Of a stretch of 64,000 bases of DNA, positions 40,044 to 48,780 are shown one piece after another. The position numbers and the translations under genes were made by a program. How positions within the stretch are numbered: position 1 is the stretch's first letter; each line of letters opens with the position of its first letter. Source of the stretch: Yersinia rohdei ATCC 43380 (GTDB lineage: Bacteria; Pseudomonadota; Gammaproteobacteria; Enterobacterales; Enterobacteriaceae). The DNA is taken from NCBI RefSeq assembly GCF_000173775.1, contig NZ_ACCD01000012.1:51869-115868 (forward strand). Reading direction: 5' to 3'. The notes below the pieces were generated by a model that did no database searches, was not told where the DNA came from, and saw nothing but the letters and a program-made list of their open reading frames with translations.

Positions 40044-40928
40044 ATGAATATGTTATTCCCCTTATTTGCCGTGATTATTTGGTCGGTCAATGCTGTCGTC
40101 AGCAAAATATCAGCCACAGCTATTGATCCGGCGGCCATTTCTTTCTATCGCTGGGTACTGGCCTTTCTGACCTTAACGCCCTTTTTATTGCTGGGGGTTA
40201 TCCGTAATTGGTCAGCCATTCGCGTCTATTGGTGGAAATTGATGATTCTGGGGTTACTGGGCATGGTGCTGTACCAAAGCCTGGCGTATTACGCGGCCCA
40301 CAGTGTCAGCGCCCTGTTTATGGGGATCCTCAGCTCATTAATTCCACTGCTAACCGTCATAATCAGCATTTTCCTGTTACGGGTAGCACCCACCGTCGGG
40401 ATTGCGCTGGGTAGCCTGTTGTCATTAGCCGGCTTAGTGTGGCTGGTCAGTGCGGGTAATCCGGGGCAATTGCTGCATCAGGGGATTGGTAAGGGTGAAT
40501 TAATGATGCTGGCCGCCTCGGTATCTTATGCGCTATATGGGGTATTGACCAAACGCTGGTCGATTCAGTTACCCAATTGGCAATCTCTTTATATGCAAAT
40601 CGCCTTCGGCGTGGTGCTCTTGCTGCCTAATTTCCTGCTGGCACCGGATGTACAATTAACTGCGCAAAATATCCCGTTAGTGTTGTTTGCCGGTATTCCC
40701 GCATCCATTATTGCGCCTTATTTATGGATCCACGGGGTGATGCGCCTCGGGGCAAATACCGCCTCGATATTTATGAATCTGACACCGGTATTTACTGCAA
40801 TTATCGCCGTAACTTTCCTGCATGAGCAATTGCACAGTTATCACCTGATTGGGGGCGGAATTACTTTAGCAGGGGTGATACTGGCTCAACGCCTGCGTAT
40901 ACCACTGCGCCGAAAAACGGTGCAATAA
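40044..40928 (+). CDS. EamA-family (DMT) transporter
   Basis: This protein of 294 residues has ten hydrophobic segments in two EamA halves and belongs to the drug/metabolite transporter superfamily, inner-membrane exporters of metabolites. The conserved motifs include AAHSVSALFMGILSSLIPLLTVIIS and LGANTASIFMNLTPVFTAIIAV. The frame starts at ATG 40029 but ATG 40044 (MNMLFPLFAVIIW) is nearer the hydrophobic start and has GAG about ten bases upstream. The substrate is not known. It is divergent from the AraC-type gene and convergent with a second EamA gene four bases away. Confidence 0.88.
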   Translation: MNMLFPLFAVIIWSVNAVVSKISATAIDPAAISFYRWVLAFLTLTPFLLLGVIRNWSAIRVYWWKLMILGLLGMVLYQSLAYYAAHSVSALFMGILSSLIPLLTVIISIFLLRVAPTVGIALGSLLSLAGLVWLVSAGNPGQLLHQGIGKGELMMLAASVSYALYGVLTKRWSIQLPNWQSLYMQIAFGVVLLLPNFLLAPDVQLTAQNIPLVLFAGIPASIIAPYLWIHGVMRLGANTASIFMNLTPVFTAIIAVTFLHEQLHSYHLIGGGITLAGVILAQRLRIPLRRKTVQ

Positions 40929-40932
40929 AATA

Positions 40933-41982
40933 TCAAGGTGAGAGAGTGGCGTTATTTTTCGGCGCTATCTCTCTGCCCATCGGGGCATTATCTTTTCTGT
41001 GCAGCATTAATACGCCCAATAGCACCAAGGCACTGCCGAGCAATTGAGAAGCCGACAAAGTTTCCCCCAGCAAGAAATAAGCAATCACGGCGGTGAACAC
41101 TAATTCCAGTGTTAACAGTAAACTGGCGACGGCCAGCGGCAGGGTTTTCAAACTGAGATTAAACAGCCCAAAACCCAGTAGCGTCGGGCCTGCCGCCAAA
41201 ATCAGTAATAACCACCAGCCAGACCATTGAATGCCCTCAGCCCCGTGAGATAAAAACCACAGATTCCCCACCATTTGCTGCATTCCTTGCACCGGGAACC
41301 ACAACATCAGTTGATTAAATATCAATTGGTAGACCGCAGAAAAACCAAACACATATAAAATGGTATTCCACACTGGATATTGACGATCAGTGGCAAGTCG
41401 CCCTGCCAACGTATAAAAGCTGTAACCAACCCCGGAGGCTAATCCGATCAACAAACCAATAAAATTAAAATCTGCCGCCGCGATATTCAGGCCATTACTG
41501 ACCAAAAAACAACCGAATAAACTGATAATAATAACCAGTAACTCCCGCCAGCCCATATATTCGTTATAAAAAACCCATCCCAGAAAAACCGTAAAACCCA
41601 CTGAGCAATAAGATAAAATAGTGGATATGGACGCCCCATTTAATGCTACAGATTCTGTCCATAATCCATTGAATACCGCCAGTAACAAACCATAAGCCAG
41701 ATAGAATTTGACTTGGTCACGGCGTAATTTAGCCCACTGCGGCTTAGTCACTAATAAAATCGGCAATAATACAGCAGCCACCAGAGCAGCTCGCCAGAAA
41801 GCCAAAACAGAGGTTGGCAAATGATAATGCACGGTCAAAATGCGGATAATAATCCCAGTGAAACCTAATAGCATGGCGCTGATAATTGCCAGCAAATAGC
41901 CTTGCCGTTTACCGGTAAAATAACCACTGCCCGTCAGTGGCCTGCGGATCATTGATGGGAGCAATCCCGCCGGTATAGCCAT
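40933..41982 (-). CDS. EamA-family (DMT) transporter, second copy
   Basis: This 349-residue protein is also a ten-helix EamA transporter, with GYLLAIISAMLLGFTGIIIRIL at the start and LPLAVASLLLTLELVFTAVIAYFLLGE in the second half. It has a charged N-terminal extension of about 25 residues. GAGG lies five bases before ATG 41982, so that start is chosen over GTG at 41985. It is only distantly related to the convergent EamA gene. The gene is divergent from a MocR/PdxR-type regulator and is probably its target, which would fit an exporter or importer of an amine or a pyridoxal-related compound. The substrate is unknown. Confidence 0.88.
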   Translation of the reverse strand: MAIPAGLLPSMIRRPLTGSGYFTGKRQGYLLAIISAMLLGFTGIIIRILTVHYHLPTSVLAFWRAALVAAVLLPILLVTKPQWAKLRRDQVKFYLAYGLLLAVFNGLWTESVALNGASISTILSYCSVGFTVFLGWVFYNEYMGWRELLVIIISLFGCFLVSNGLNIAAADFNFIGLLIGLASGVGYSFYTLAGRLATDRQYPVWNTILYVFGFSAVYQLIFNQLMLWFPVQGMQQMVGNLWFLSHGAEGIQWSGWWLLLILAAGPTLLGFGLFNLSLKTLPLAVASLLLTLELVFTAVIAYFLLGETLSASQLLGSALVLLGVLMLHRKDNAPMGREIAPKNNATLSP

Positions 41983-42164
41983 CACAACCTCATTAGATTC
42001 ACAACATCAATTAATAGGATGCAATTCTACGCTAAGGTTTTTTGTCCACCAGAGCCACTTACCTGCTGATTGATGCAGGCCACTTTTTCTTACTTGAAGC
42101 CTTGTTAGCATTGGGTATAGTGAAAGGAATACTTCTGTAGCAAGCCACTTTAGGCTATTTTCTC

Positions 42165-43631
42165 ATGCATATTCCGTTAGACCGGCAACAACATATCCCG
42201 CTGTATCTGCAAATTGAAGAAGCCCTGCGCCGGGCTATCCTCAGTGGTGTGTTTGCTGATGGTGACAAATTGCCCTCTACTCGCACCTTGGCAGCAGAAT
42301 TGTCAGTGAGTCGCCTGACGGTCGATAACGCCTATGCCGAGCTGGCAGCCAAAGGTTTGTTACAGCAGCGCCGTGGCAGTGGGGCTTATGTGCGCCACCT
42401 TCCGCCACCGCCCAGCCAACCACTTCCTTTATTACCCGGCGAATTTCCACTCGACCGTTTTACCACAGTGACATCGCGGTTAGACGGTTTTGCGGATATC
42501 CCATTACCGCCAGAGACCATTAATTTTGCCGCCGGTATTGGCAGCCCGAAGATTTTCCCACTGGATGAATTTCGCCATATCTTGCAATCTATTTTGCGAC
42601 GTCATGCTGAAGAGGCCTTCAGTTACGGCGATTACTGCGGCTATTATCCGCTGCGCGATACCCTCAGCCGCATTCTGTGCGCGCAAGGTATTTTGACGCG
42701 ACCAGAGCAATTATTGATAACCAATGGTTCGCAACATGCTATCAGTCTGGTCAGCCAATCACTGTTGGCCCCCGGCGATACGGTGGTGGTGGAGGAACCG
42801 ACTTATGCTGAAGCACTGGCCCTGTTTCGCCTGCATAAAGTGAATGTTGTGGCTTTGCCCAGCGACCAGCAGGGCATGAATCTGGCCACGCTGCCCGCGC
42901 TGTTGGCTGCGCATCAACCCAAACTTATTTATTGCATCCCCAACTTCAATAACCCCACTGGCCGCTGTTTGAGTGAAAGCCGCCGCCATCAGCTGTTGCA
43001 GATAGCCCGCACCGCTGGTGTGGTTATCCTTGAGGATGATTATGTGGGCGACCTGCGCTACAGCGGCAAAAAACTGCCGTCGTTGCGTTCGCTGGCCAAA
43101 CCCGGCGAGGTTATCTATGTCAGTACTTTTTCCAAAATGTTGCTGCCAAGCATGCGGATTGGTTATCTGGTGGCAGACCAACCCCACTACACCCAATTGG
43201 CACAGCTAAAGCATGTCGACAGTTTTACCAGTTCGAATTTAATCCAACGGGCGCTGGATGCGTTTGTCACTGTCGGGCGTTATGACAAACAATTACGCCG
43301 CGCCTGCCGCCTGTACCGCCAACACCGCGATGCGATGACCGAAGCACTCAAACAAACCTTGCCATTAGGTTGCCAGTTTGAAATACCGGATGGCGGGTTA
43401 TTCATTTGGTTGCAATTACCCGACAATGTGCCCGTCTCACAGTTAATGCCTCTGGCCTGGCAGGCGGGGGTTACTTTCGCCAAAGGCGGTGGTTTTTACC
43501 CGCAAGAATCCTATGGCGAATTTACCCTGCGTTTGAATTTTGCCGCTAATTCGCCAGAGCTGATAAACCTGGGAATCACTCGCTTGAGTGCAGCAATTCG
43601 CCAATGTCAGACACAAAAAAGCCCGGCATAA
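42165..43631 (+). CDS. MocR/PdxR-type PLP-dependent transcriptional regulator
   Basis: This 488-residue regulator joins an N-terminal GntR-type winged helix (about residues 5-75, IPLYLQIEEALRRAILSGVFADGDKLPSTRTLAAELSVSRLTVDNAYAEL) to a fold-type I aminotransferase domain (about 115-480). The PLP lysine is near residue 324 in STFSKMLLPSMRIGYL, and NNPTGRC, EDDYVGDLRY are typical. MocR proteins sense PLP or amino compounds. It is divergent from the EamA gene by 182 bp and probably regulates it. The 3' end overlaps the scsD terminator. Confidence 0.9.
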   Translation: MHIPLDRQQHIPLYLQIEEALRRAILSGVFADGDKLPSTRTLAAELSVSRLTVDNAYAELAAKGLLQQRRGSGAYVRHLPPPPSQPLPLLPGEFPLDRFTTVTSRLDGFADIPLPPETINFAAGIGSPKIFPLDEFRHILQSILRRHAEEAFSYGDYCGYYPLRDTLSRILCAQGILTRPEQLLITNGSQHAISLVSQSLLAPGDTVVVEEPTYAEALALFRLHKVNVVALPSDQQGMNLATLPALLAAHQPKLIYCIPNFNNPTGRCLSESRRHQLLQIARTAGVVILEDDYVGDLRYSGKKLPSLRSLAKPGEVIYVSTFSKMLLPSMRIGYLVADQPHYTQLAQLKHVDSFTSSNLIQRALDAFVTVGRYDKQLRRACRLYRQHRDAMTEALKQTLPLGCQFEIPDGGLFIWLQLPDNVPVSQLMPLAWQAGVTFAKGGGFYPQESYGEFTLRLNFAANSPELINLGITRLSAAIRQCQTQKSPA

Positions 43632-43643
43632 TTGCGCCGGGCT
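43613..43643 (-). terminator. Terminator of scsABCD overlapping the end of the MocR-type gene
   Basis: Arms AGCCCGGC (43620-43627) and GCCGGGCT (43636-43643) flank an eight-base loop. On the minus strand the stem is followed by TTTTTTG. It sits 23 bp past the scsD stop and includes the last codons and stop of the convergent regulator gene. Confidence 0.88.
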
Positions 43644-43665
43644 GTAAAAATAACACCGTTTTATA

Positions 43666-44166
43666 TCAGAAGAATGCCAGCCACAAACGCAGTTTCATGC
43701 CCCAATAACTGCTCCATCCGCTGGTGTGCTGCACCATTTTCCCCTGATAGAGAATCACCACCGTGGGAGTGACATTGACTTGCCATTGCCCGGCTACTTG
43801 GCCTTGCGGATCATTAATGACTGGCAACTGATAGCCGCTTTTACTCAACCAGCGCTCTACCTGTGCAGCATCGCCAGAACGCAGCGCCAGAGTCAGGACA
43901 TTTTCCCCCTCCTCCACCAGCTGATTGACACTGGGGGTGGTGAATTTACACACCCCGCACCATGTCGCCCAGAAGTAGAGCAGCAACGGCTTTTCCTGAC
44001 TCATTTCCTGCAAGGAAACCCTTTCCCCTGACAGGGTTTGCAATGCGGTATCCGGCCAGTCTGCGGGCGGCTGCGGGCTGCGCAGCCAATCCAGGGTAAA
44101 TGAAACCACCGCCACCAGCAGCAATAACACCGCCAGTTCTTTGCTCCAGCGCTTTAAGCGGTTCAT
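43666..44166 (-). CDS. scsD: ScsD, membrane-anchored thioredoxin-like protein
   Basis: ScsD is a periplasmic thioredoxin-fold protein tethered by an N-terminal helix (about residues 8-26). The 166-residue sequence has the redox motif C70-G-V-C73 in FWATWCGVCKF and the cis-proline loop VNVTPTVVIL. The scs genes (suppressor of copper sensitivity) are known in Salmonella for tolerance to copper and oxidants through thiol redox control. It overlaps scsC by four bases. Confidence 0.9.
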   Translation of the reverse strand: MNRLKRWSKELAVLLLLVAVVSFTLDWLRSPQPPADWPDTALQTLSGERVSLQEMSQEKPLLLYFWATWCGVCKFTTPSVNQLVEEGENVLTLALRSGDAAQVERWLSKSGYQLPVINDPQGQVAGQWQVNVTPTVVILYQGKMVQHTSGWSSYWGMKLRLWLAFF

Positions 44167-44888
44167 TTACCCGCCTGTGCCAATTGCTGTTTTACGATCT
44201 CCTCCAATTGCGGATAAGTAATGGCCCCTGATACTAATTGGTCGCCAATTAACGTAGCGGGAGTGCCCTGAATACCCAGTTGGTCTGCCAGTTTCAAGTT
44301 AGTGCGCAATACATCCAAACTTTGCGCACTTGGCTCCACCGGCGTCACACCGGTTTTTTCCTGCGCTGCAGCAATACTGTTGGCGTCAAGATTGCCTTTT
44401 TTCGCCATTAAACGCTGATGAAAAGCCAGAAACTGCTCCGGATGCTGTTGCCATAGAGTCAGTGCCAGACGGGCACTGGTTACTGAGCTTTCACCTTTAA
44501 ATGGCAAGGGTTTTATCACCACTGCCACCTGCGGATAATCTTTCACTAATTTTTCCAGCAGCGGATCGAAGGTTTTGCAGAATGGGCAGTTGTAATCCGT
44601 AAATGACACCAGGGTCAATTGCGGTTTTGCGGTACCCAATCTTGGGCTACCGGCATCCTGATACAGCGCTTGCTGATTGGCGGTAATAAACTGGCTCAGT
44701 TGTTGCCCTTGTGCTTCATTAGCTTGCTGTTGCCAGGCATTAACTGATTGCTCCAAAATATCCGGATTTGCTATCAACGTTTCGCGGATCAGTTCTTTAA
44801 TGCGCACTTCTTGTTGTGGCGTAAAAGGTGCGGCAGCCCATAATGGCATCGAAAACAGCATCAAAAACCATACAGTTAATATTTTCAT
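44163..44888 (-). CDS. scsC: ScsC, periplasmic DsbA/DsbG-like thiol protein
   Basis: ScsC is a soluble periplasmic thioredoxin-fold protein kept reduced by ScsB. The 241-residue precursor has a signal peptide (MKILTVWFLMLFSMPLWAAA), a helical N-terminal segment involved in oligomerisation in other species, the motif C101-PF-C104 in DYNCPFCKTFDPL and the cis-Pro loop GIQGTPATLIG. It overlaps both scsB and scsD by four bases, showing tight coupling. Confidence 0.92.
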   Translation of the reverse strand: MKILTVWFLMLFSMPLWAAAPFTPQQEVRIKELIRETLIANPDILEQSVNAWQQQANEAQGQQLSQFITANQQALYQDAGSPRLGTAKPQLTLVSFTDYNCPFCKTFDPLLEKLVKDYPQVAVVIKPLPFKGESSVTSARLALTLWQQHPEQFLAFHQRLMAKKGNLDANSIAAAQEKTGVTPVEPSAQSLDVLRTNLKLADQLGIQGTPATLIGDQLVSGAITYPQLEEIVKQQLAQAGK

Positions 44889-46945
44889 TTTTTATTTCCT
44901 CTAGCGTCGGCCAACACAGTCAATAAAACATCGCGATCCAGTAAGGGAGAAAGCACGATGCCCTGTGGCTGTTGTGGCCCATAAATTTGGTTGAATGGAA
45001 TGGCGGCACTGCCGCGTTGGCGCAGAAAGCGGGTTATTTCAGCAGAAGGTTGCGTCCAGTCACCGCGCAGCGCAACTACGTCTGGTGCCTGTAAAGCCTG
45101 TTGCACATCATCGCGCATCAGCACATTGATTTTATTGACTTTACAGGTCACGCACCAATCAGCGGTAACATCAACAAATACGATTTTATGCTCGGCCAGT
45201 GCCTGTGTAATGGCGGATTCAGTTAATGGCTGCCACGCAATATTGTCATGCAGCGGCTTGCGCCATATATCTGCCGTCAGTGCCCCTGCCAGCAACATGC
45301 CGCCAAAGAGCAACCCACTGATTAAAATAACAATAGCCGCAATCCGCACACCATAATGCCTGCCAATAGCCAGTATCAGTGCCAGCAATAATATTCCGGC
45401 AATTATCATTACCATTTGCAGGCCAAGATGGCTGACCATCAGACTCAATAACCACAAACTGGACGCCAACATCAGCACGCCCATCCCAATGCGCAATAGG
45501 TTCATCCAGCGGCCAGGGCGCGGTAAACACAATGCCAATTTGGGCCACGCGGCAACGGCCAGCCACGGCAAACTCATCCCCACTCCCAGGGCAGTAAAAA
45601 TCCCCCACAGTGCGGGCAAAGGCGCAACCAGAGCAAAAGCCACCGCAGTGCCGAGGAACGGGGCTGAGCAAGGCGTTGCCAATAAGGTCGCCAGTGCGCC
45701 CTGCCCAAAGTGGCCAGCCAGCCCACGCGCACCTGTTTTTTCAATGCGAGGAGCCGCAATTCGAGTATTAAGTGACGAAGAGAGCCGAATATCGAACAAA
45801 CCGAACAGATTGGCAGTAAAGAGTGCGGTAACCAACACCATAAAACCGATAAACCACGGGCTTTGGAACTGGATTCCCCAACCCACTGCATGGTTGCCTA
45901 AGCGCAAGGCTGTCATCAACAAGGCCAATAACCAAAATGAAGTGATTATCCCGGCAGATGAAGCCAAAAACTGCCATCGAACCTGACGACGAGTTTGATG
46001 CTCCGTTTGCAAAATCGAGCTGAGTTTCATCGCCAACACCGGCAGCACACAAGGCATCAGATTGAGAATCAAGCCCCCTGCCAGCGCAATTAATAACCAA
46101 GACCAGAAATGAGTGGCAGATTGCGGTAACGTCAAGGCTGGCCCGAGAGTAACCAAAACGTCTTGCGCCAAACCGGCATCGGTAATCACCATGCTCAGCT
46201 GCTTGCCACGCAGATCTGCCGTGCCCTCTCCCCAGCCATCAGTTGCCGGCACTCGCACCGATAACTGATTGCCGTGCACATTTATAACCGGCTTGCCGAG
46301 ATCCACCTCTTCCAGCGTATCAAAAAATAGCTCCGGGCGTTGCCAACCGCTGTCTCGTTCGGCAAGAATTTGCACCTCGCCTTGACTAAAACCGGCTTGA
46401 ATTTGCTGGGTTAAGGCGTTGGCAATCGGCACCTGCCCCATCGCCTGTGCAAAGTCATGTTCGAATTGCTGCTGGTTTTCAGCGCTGACGGCAGCGGCCA
46501 GATCGAGACTAAACCGGTAGTCAGTCAAAATACAGACATTGCTACAGGTCGACAGCGTCAGAACGCCGCTCAATGTGTTGGGTATTTTGCCGAAAATCAC
46601 TATCGGCAACGCCACTTGCTCATGATAGCCCTGAGTAGAAATCCCAGACACATCAAAACGTTGCGGTACAGGCCAGTACCATTGCACCCGCTCAACCGGT
46701 GATTTCCAGGTTATGGCCGGAGCAATGCCGCCTTCCCCCGGTGAACGCCAATAGGTTTTCCAGCCTTTTTCTAGCTGGACGTCAAGTAGCAGGCGAGTTT
46801 CGCCACCATTTGACTGCTCGGCACGAATCCGAACTTTGGCATGATCATTTTGCGGGCTCACCAGCCAGCCGCTGTCCGCCGCCCAAAGGGTTGGCATCCA
46901 CAGCAGCAATAGACAGCACAAGGCTATCTTGCTTAAGTTACGCAT
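44885..46945 (-). CDS. scsB: ScsB, DsbD-like thiol reductant transporter
   Basis: ScsB is a DsbD-type membrane protein that carries electrons from cytoplasmic thioredoxin to ScsC. After a signal sequence it has a periplasmic N-terminal domain (to about residue 265), a central block of about eight membrane helices with MPCVLPVLAMKLSS and ATPCSAPFLGTAVA cysteines, and a C-terminal thioredoxin domain with C-V-T-C in DVTADWCVTCKVNK. The frame is open to 47026; ATG 46945 (MRNLSKIALCCLLLLWMP) has GGAGAG six to seven bases upstream and starts the signal peptide, so 686 residues are assigned. Confidence 0.9.
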   Translation of the reverse strand: MRNLSKIALCCLLLLWMPTLWAADSGWLVSPQNDHAKVRIRAEQSNGGETRLLLDVQLEKGWKTYWRSPGEGGIAPAITWKSPVERVQWYWPVPQRFDVSGISTQGYHEQVALPIVIFGKIPNTLSGVLTLSTCSNVCILTDYRFSLDLAAAVSAENQQQFEHDFAQAMGQVPIANALTQQIQAGFSQGEVQILAERDSGWQRPELFFDTLEEVDLGKPVINVHGNQLSVRVPATDGWGEGTADLRGKQLSMVITDAGLAQDVLVTLGPALTLPQSATHFWSWLLIALAGGLILNLMPCVLPVLAMKLSSILQTEHQTRRQVRWQFLASSAGIITSFWLLALLMTALRLGNHAVGWGIQFQSPWFIGFMVLVTALFTANLFGLFDIRLSSSLNTRIAAPRIEKTGARGLAGHFGQGALATLLATPCSAPFLGTAVAFALVAPLPALWGIFTALGVGMSLPWLAVAAWPKLALCLPRPGRWMNLLRIGMGVLMLASSLWLLSLMVSHLGLQMVMIIAGILLLALILAIGRHYGVRIAAIVILISGLLFGGMLLAGALTADIWRKPLHDNIAWQPLTESAITQALAEHKIVFVDVTADWCVTCKVNKINVLMRDDVQQALQAPDVVALRGDWTQPSAEITRFLRQRGSAAIPFNQIYGPQQPQGIVLSPLLDRDVLLTVLADARGNKK

Positions 46946-47091
46946 TAATCTCTCCATGAATAAATTAATCACAGCAGCACTTTGTGTCGCTATGGTTATT
47001 CGTGAAAACTGTTTGTTATGAACCATTACCCATTAAAATAATAAGTTATAAACACAACTATTCACGAAATGCAGTTATTCAAAGAATGGCG

Positions 47092-47445
47092 TTATTCTCG
47101 GAAAATACACAATCGCAGATGCACCCTTAAACCACTGGGTGAGATGACTCTGGGCGGCGGGAACCGCATTCTGGTTGGCACCATGGGCGCAAGCAACAGC
47201 AGTAATAAGCCCAGAGAGAAAATGGCTAATTCGAACAGCACTGGCGGTGACGCCAGCAAGGATTTGGCACTGAGTTCACAAGGTGTCGGCGATTCGTTAT
47301 TATCGGCAACAACCGCTGATGAAGATGTCTGGATCAAGTTTTGTTCTAACGCGTGCAGGCTGGCAATGCGTTGAGTCATACAAACCAATATGACCAGGCA
47401 AGCCAGACAGAGAAACCATTTTGCGGCGCGTTGTCGTTTAAACAT
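47092..47445 (-). CDS. scsA: ScsA, small membrane protein of the scs operon
   Basis: This 117-residue protein has a hydrophobic N-terminal helix (about residues 8-26) and another near the middle (about 68-90), and matches the order and size of Salmonella ScsA, which protects against peroxide. The function is not known in detail. It is first in the operon, 146 bp upstream of scsB. Identification rests on size, membrane layout and position next to scsBCD. Confidence 0.8.
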   Translation of the reverse strand: MFKRQRAAKWFLCLACLVILVCMTQRIASLHALEQNLIQTSSSAVVADNNESPTPCELSAKSLLASPPVLFELAIFSLGLLLLLLAPMVPTRMRFPPPRVISPSGLRVHLRLCIFRE

Positions 47446-47728
47446 GACGGTAAGTTAATAATCCCATGCAGTGATAGGGCTTCATCTTAACCATATAATT
47501 ATCATTATCAATGTTTGGTGCGTAAACATTTGGTCAAGGTTATTAATGATCAGCTTCGGTTGACTGCCAATTGTCACTCAATGCTGATGTCAGAACATTA
47601 AAATAAACCAAAACAAATAAGAATATATTGGTTACTGATATTTACAGGTATTATACCCGCAGCCTGCGTCTCGCACCGGGTCACTGATGAATCTTCACCC
47701 AATTGCCCCACTGCGAAGGACGGGTTAT
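47446..47728. other. Divergent scsA-flk region
   Basis: This 283-bp region lies between scsA (minus) and flk (plus). It carries a Fur-box-like sequence 46 bp before scsA. The flk frame opens with ATG at 47687 but its first 14 residues are unlike the family. No gene is seen here. Confidence 0.55.
47491..47509 (-). promoter_or_regulatory. Fur-box-like sequence upstream of scsABCD
   Basis: On the minus strand GATAATGATAATTATATGG matches the 19-bp Fur consensus GATAATGATAATCATTATC at 14 positions, including the first 12. It lies 46 bp upstream of the scsA start, a good position for repression. It would tie the operon to iron. A chance AT-rich match cannot be excluded. Confidence 0.6.
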
Positions 47729-48766
47729 ATGCAACCTTTGAACGGCCCAGGTGCCCCTATTGCCAATGATCGCAATGTCGCACCGAGCAAAATACCCTCT
47801 CCGGGACAAGTGGATGACAAGGCACTTACCCCTGCGCAGCGCACTACACTGGAAAAGTTGATTGTGCGGATTATGGCCCTTAGCCCGATAAAATCCGCCG
47901 AAATCTGGGCTGGGTTACGCCATGATTTAACCCTTAGCCGCAACCAGGATTTATTGGCTCGCCACTTCCAACCGGCAGAGCAATTGCTGCAAACCCGCTT
48001 GTCACAAGCCCAAGAAAATCATGCTAATCATCAATTGCGTCAGCAACTGACCGAGTTGCTGCCCTTGGGCAATAACCGACAAGCTGTCAGTGACTTTATC
48101 CGCCAGCAATTTGGTCACACGGTGCTAAGTCAGTTAAGCCATGCCGAGTTGCAACAAGTATTAGTGCTGCTGCAATCCGGCACACTGACTATTCCGCAGC
48201 CGCAATTGACCACAATAACAGACCGGCCATTGCTCCCGGCTGAACATCAAAATATTCAATCACTGGTGGCGAAACTCAGTGCGGCAACGGGCGAGCAACC
48301 GGCTAAAATTTGGCAAGCTCTATTTGATTTAGTGGGGGTGAAAAGTAATGACCCGCTGCCCGCTCGTCATTTCCAGATACTCAGCCAATTTTTGCAGACC
48401 AAAGTCGCCCTTAGCCAGCAAACCGCCCCGACTCTGATTCATCTGCAAACGGCACTGAAGCAGCCCGCAGATGCACAGGAACAACAGCTATTAATTGATT
48501 ACAGCCAGAATCGCTTTCAGGCCAGCCCCACCACGCCGCTAACACAAGCGCAGTTGAACGACATCATTAATATCCTGTTTACCGCCCGATTAGACCGAGC
48601 CAATGCAGCTCAGCGCCTGATTGAAGATCAAAAAACTATTCAGCCATTAATTAACCCGCTCATCGCTTCACTACCACAAGCATTACAGCCTTTGTTGCAA
48701 AAACCATCACTGGCATTTGTCGCACTAATTATTGTGATGGCTTTTTTATTGGCTATTTTCCTTTGA
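47729..48766 (+). CDS. flk: Flagellar biosynthesis regulator Flk
   Basis: Flk is an inner-membrane-anchored protein that controls the switch in flagellar substrate export; it acts with hook-length control. The protein (345 residues from ATG 47729) resembles E. coli Flk (331 residues): MQPLNGPGAPIAND, NNRQAVSDFIRQQFGHTVLSQL, ITDRPLLPAEH and a C-terminal membrane helix (about 323-345). GAAGGACGG lies before the ATG; the frame extends to 47687 without similarity. It follows pdxB in E. coli but here is eight genes away. Confidence 0.92.
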   Translation: MQPLNGPGAPIANDRNVAPSKIPSPGQVDDKALTPAQRTTLEKLIVRIMALSPIKSAEIWAGLRHDLTLSRNQDLLARHFQPAEQLLQTRLSQAQENHANHQLRQQLTELLPLGNNRQAVSDFIRQQFGHTVLSQLSHAELQQVLVLLQSGTLTIPQPQLTTITDRPLLPAEHQNIQSLVAKLSAATGEQPAKIWQALFDLVGVKSNDPLPARHFQILSQFLQTKVALSQQTAPTLIHLQTALKQPADAQEQQLLIDYSQNRFQASPTTPLTQAQLNDIINILFTARLDRANAAQRLIEDQKTIQPLINPLIASLPQALQPLLQKPSLAFVALIIVMAFLLAIFL

Positions 48767-48780
48767 ATGATGATTTTTCT

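Noticed and set aside
47069..47374. 101-codon frame on the plus strand across scsA
   Set aside because: It is antisense to scsA and lacks a ribosome site and family features. scsA fits the operon order.
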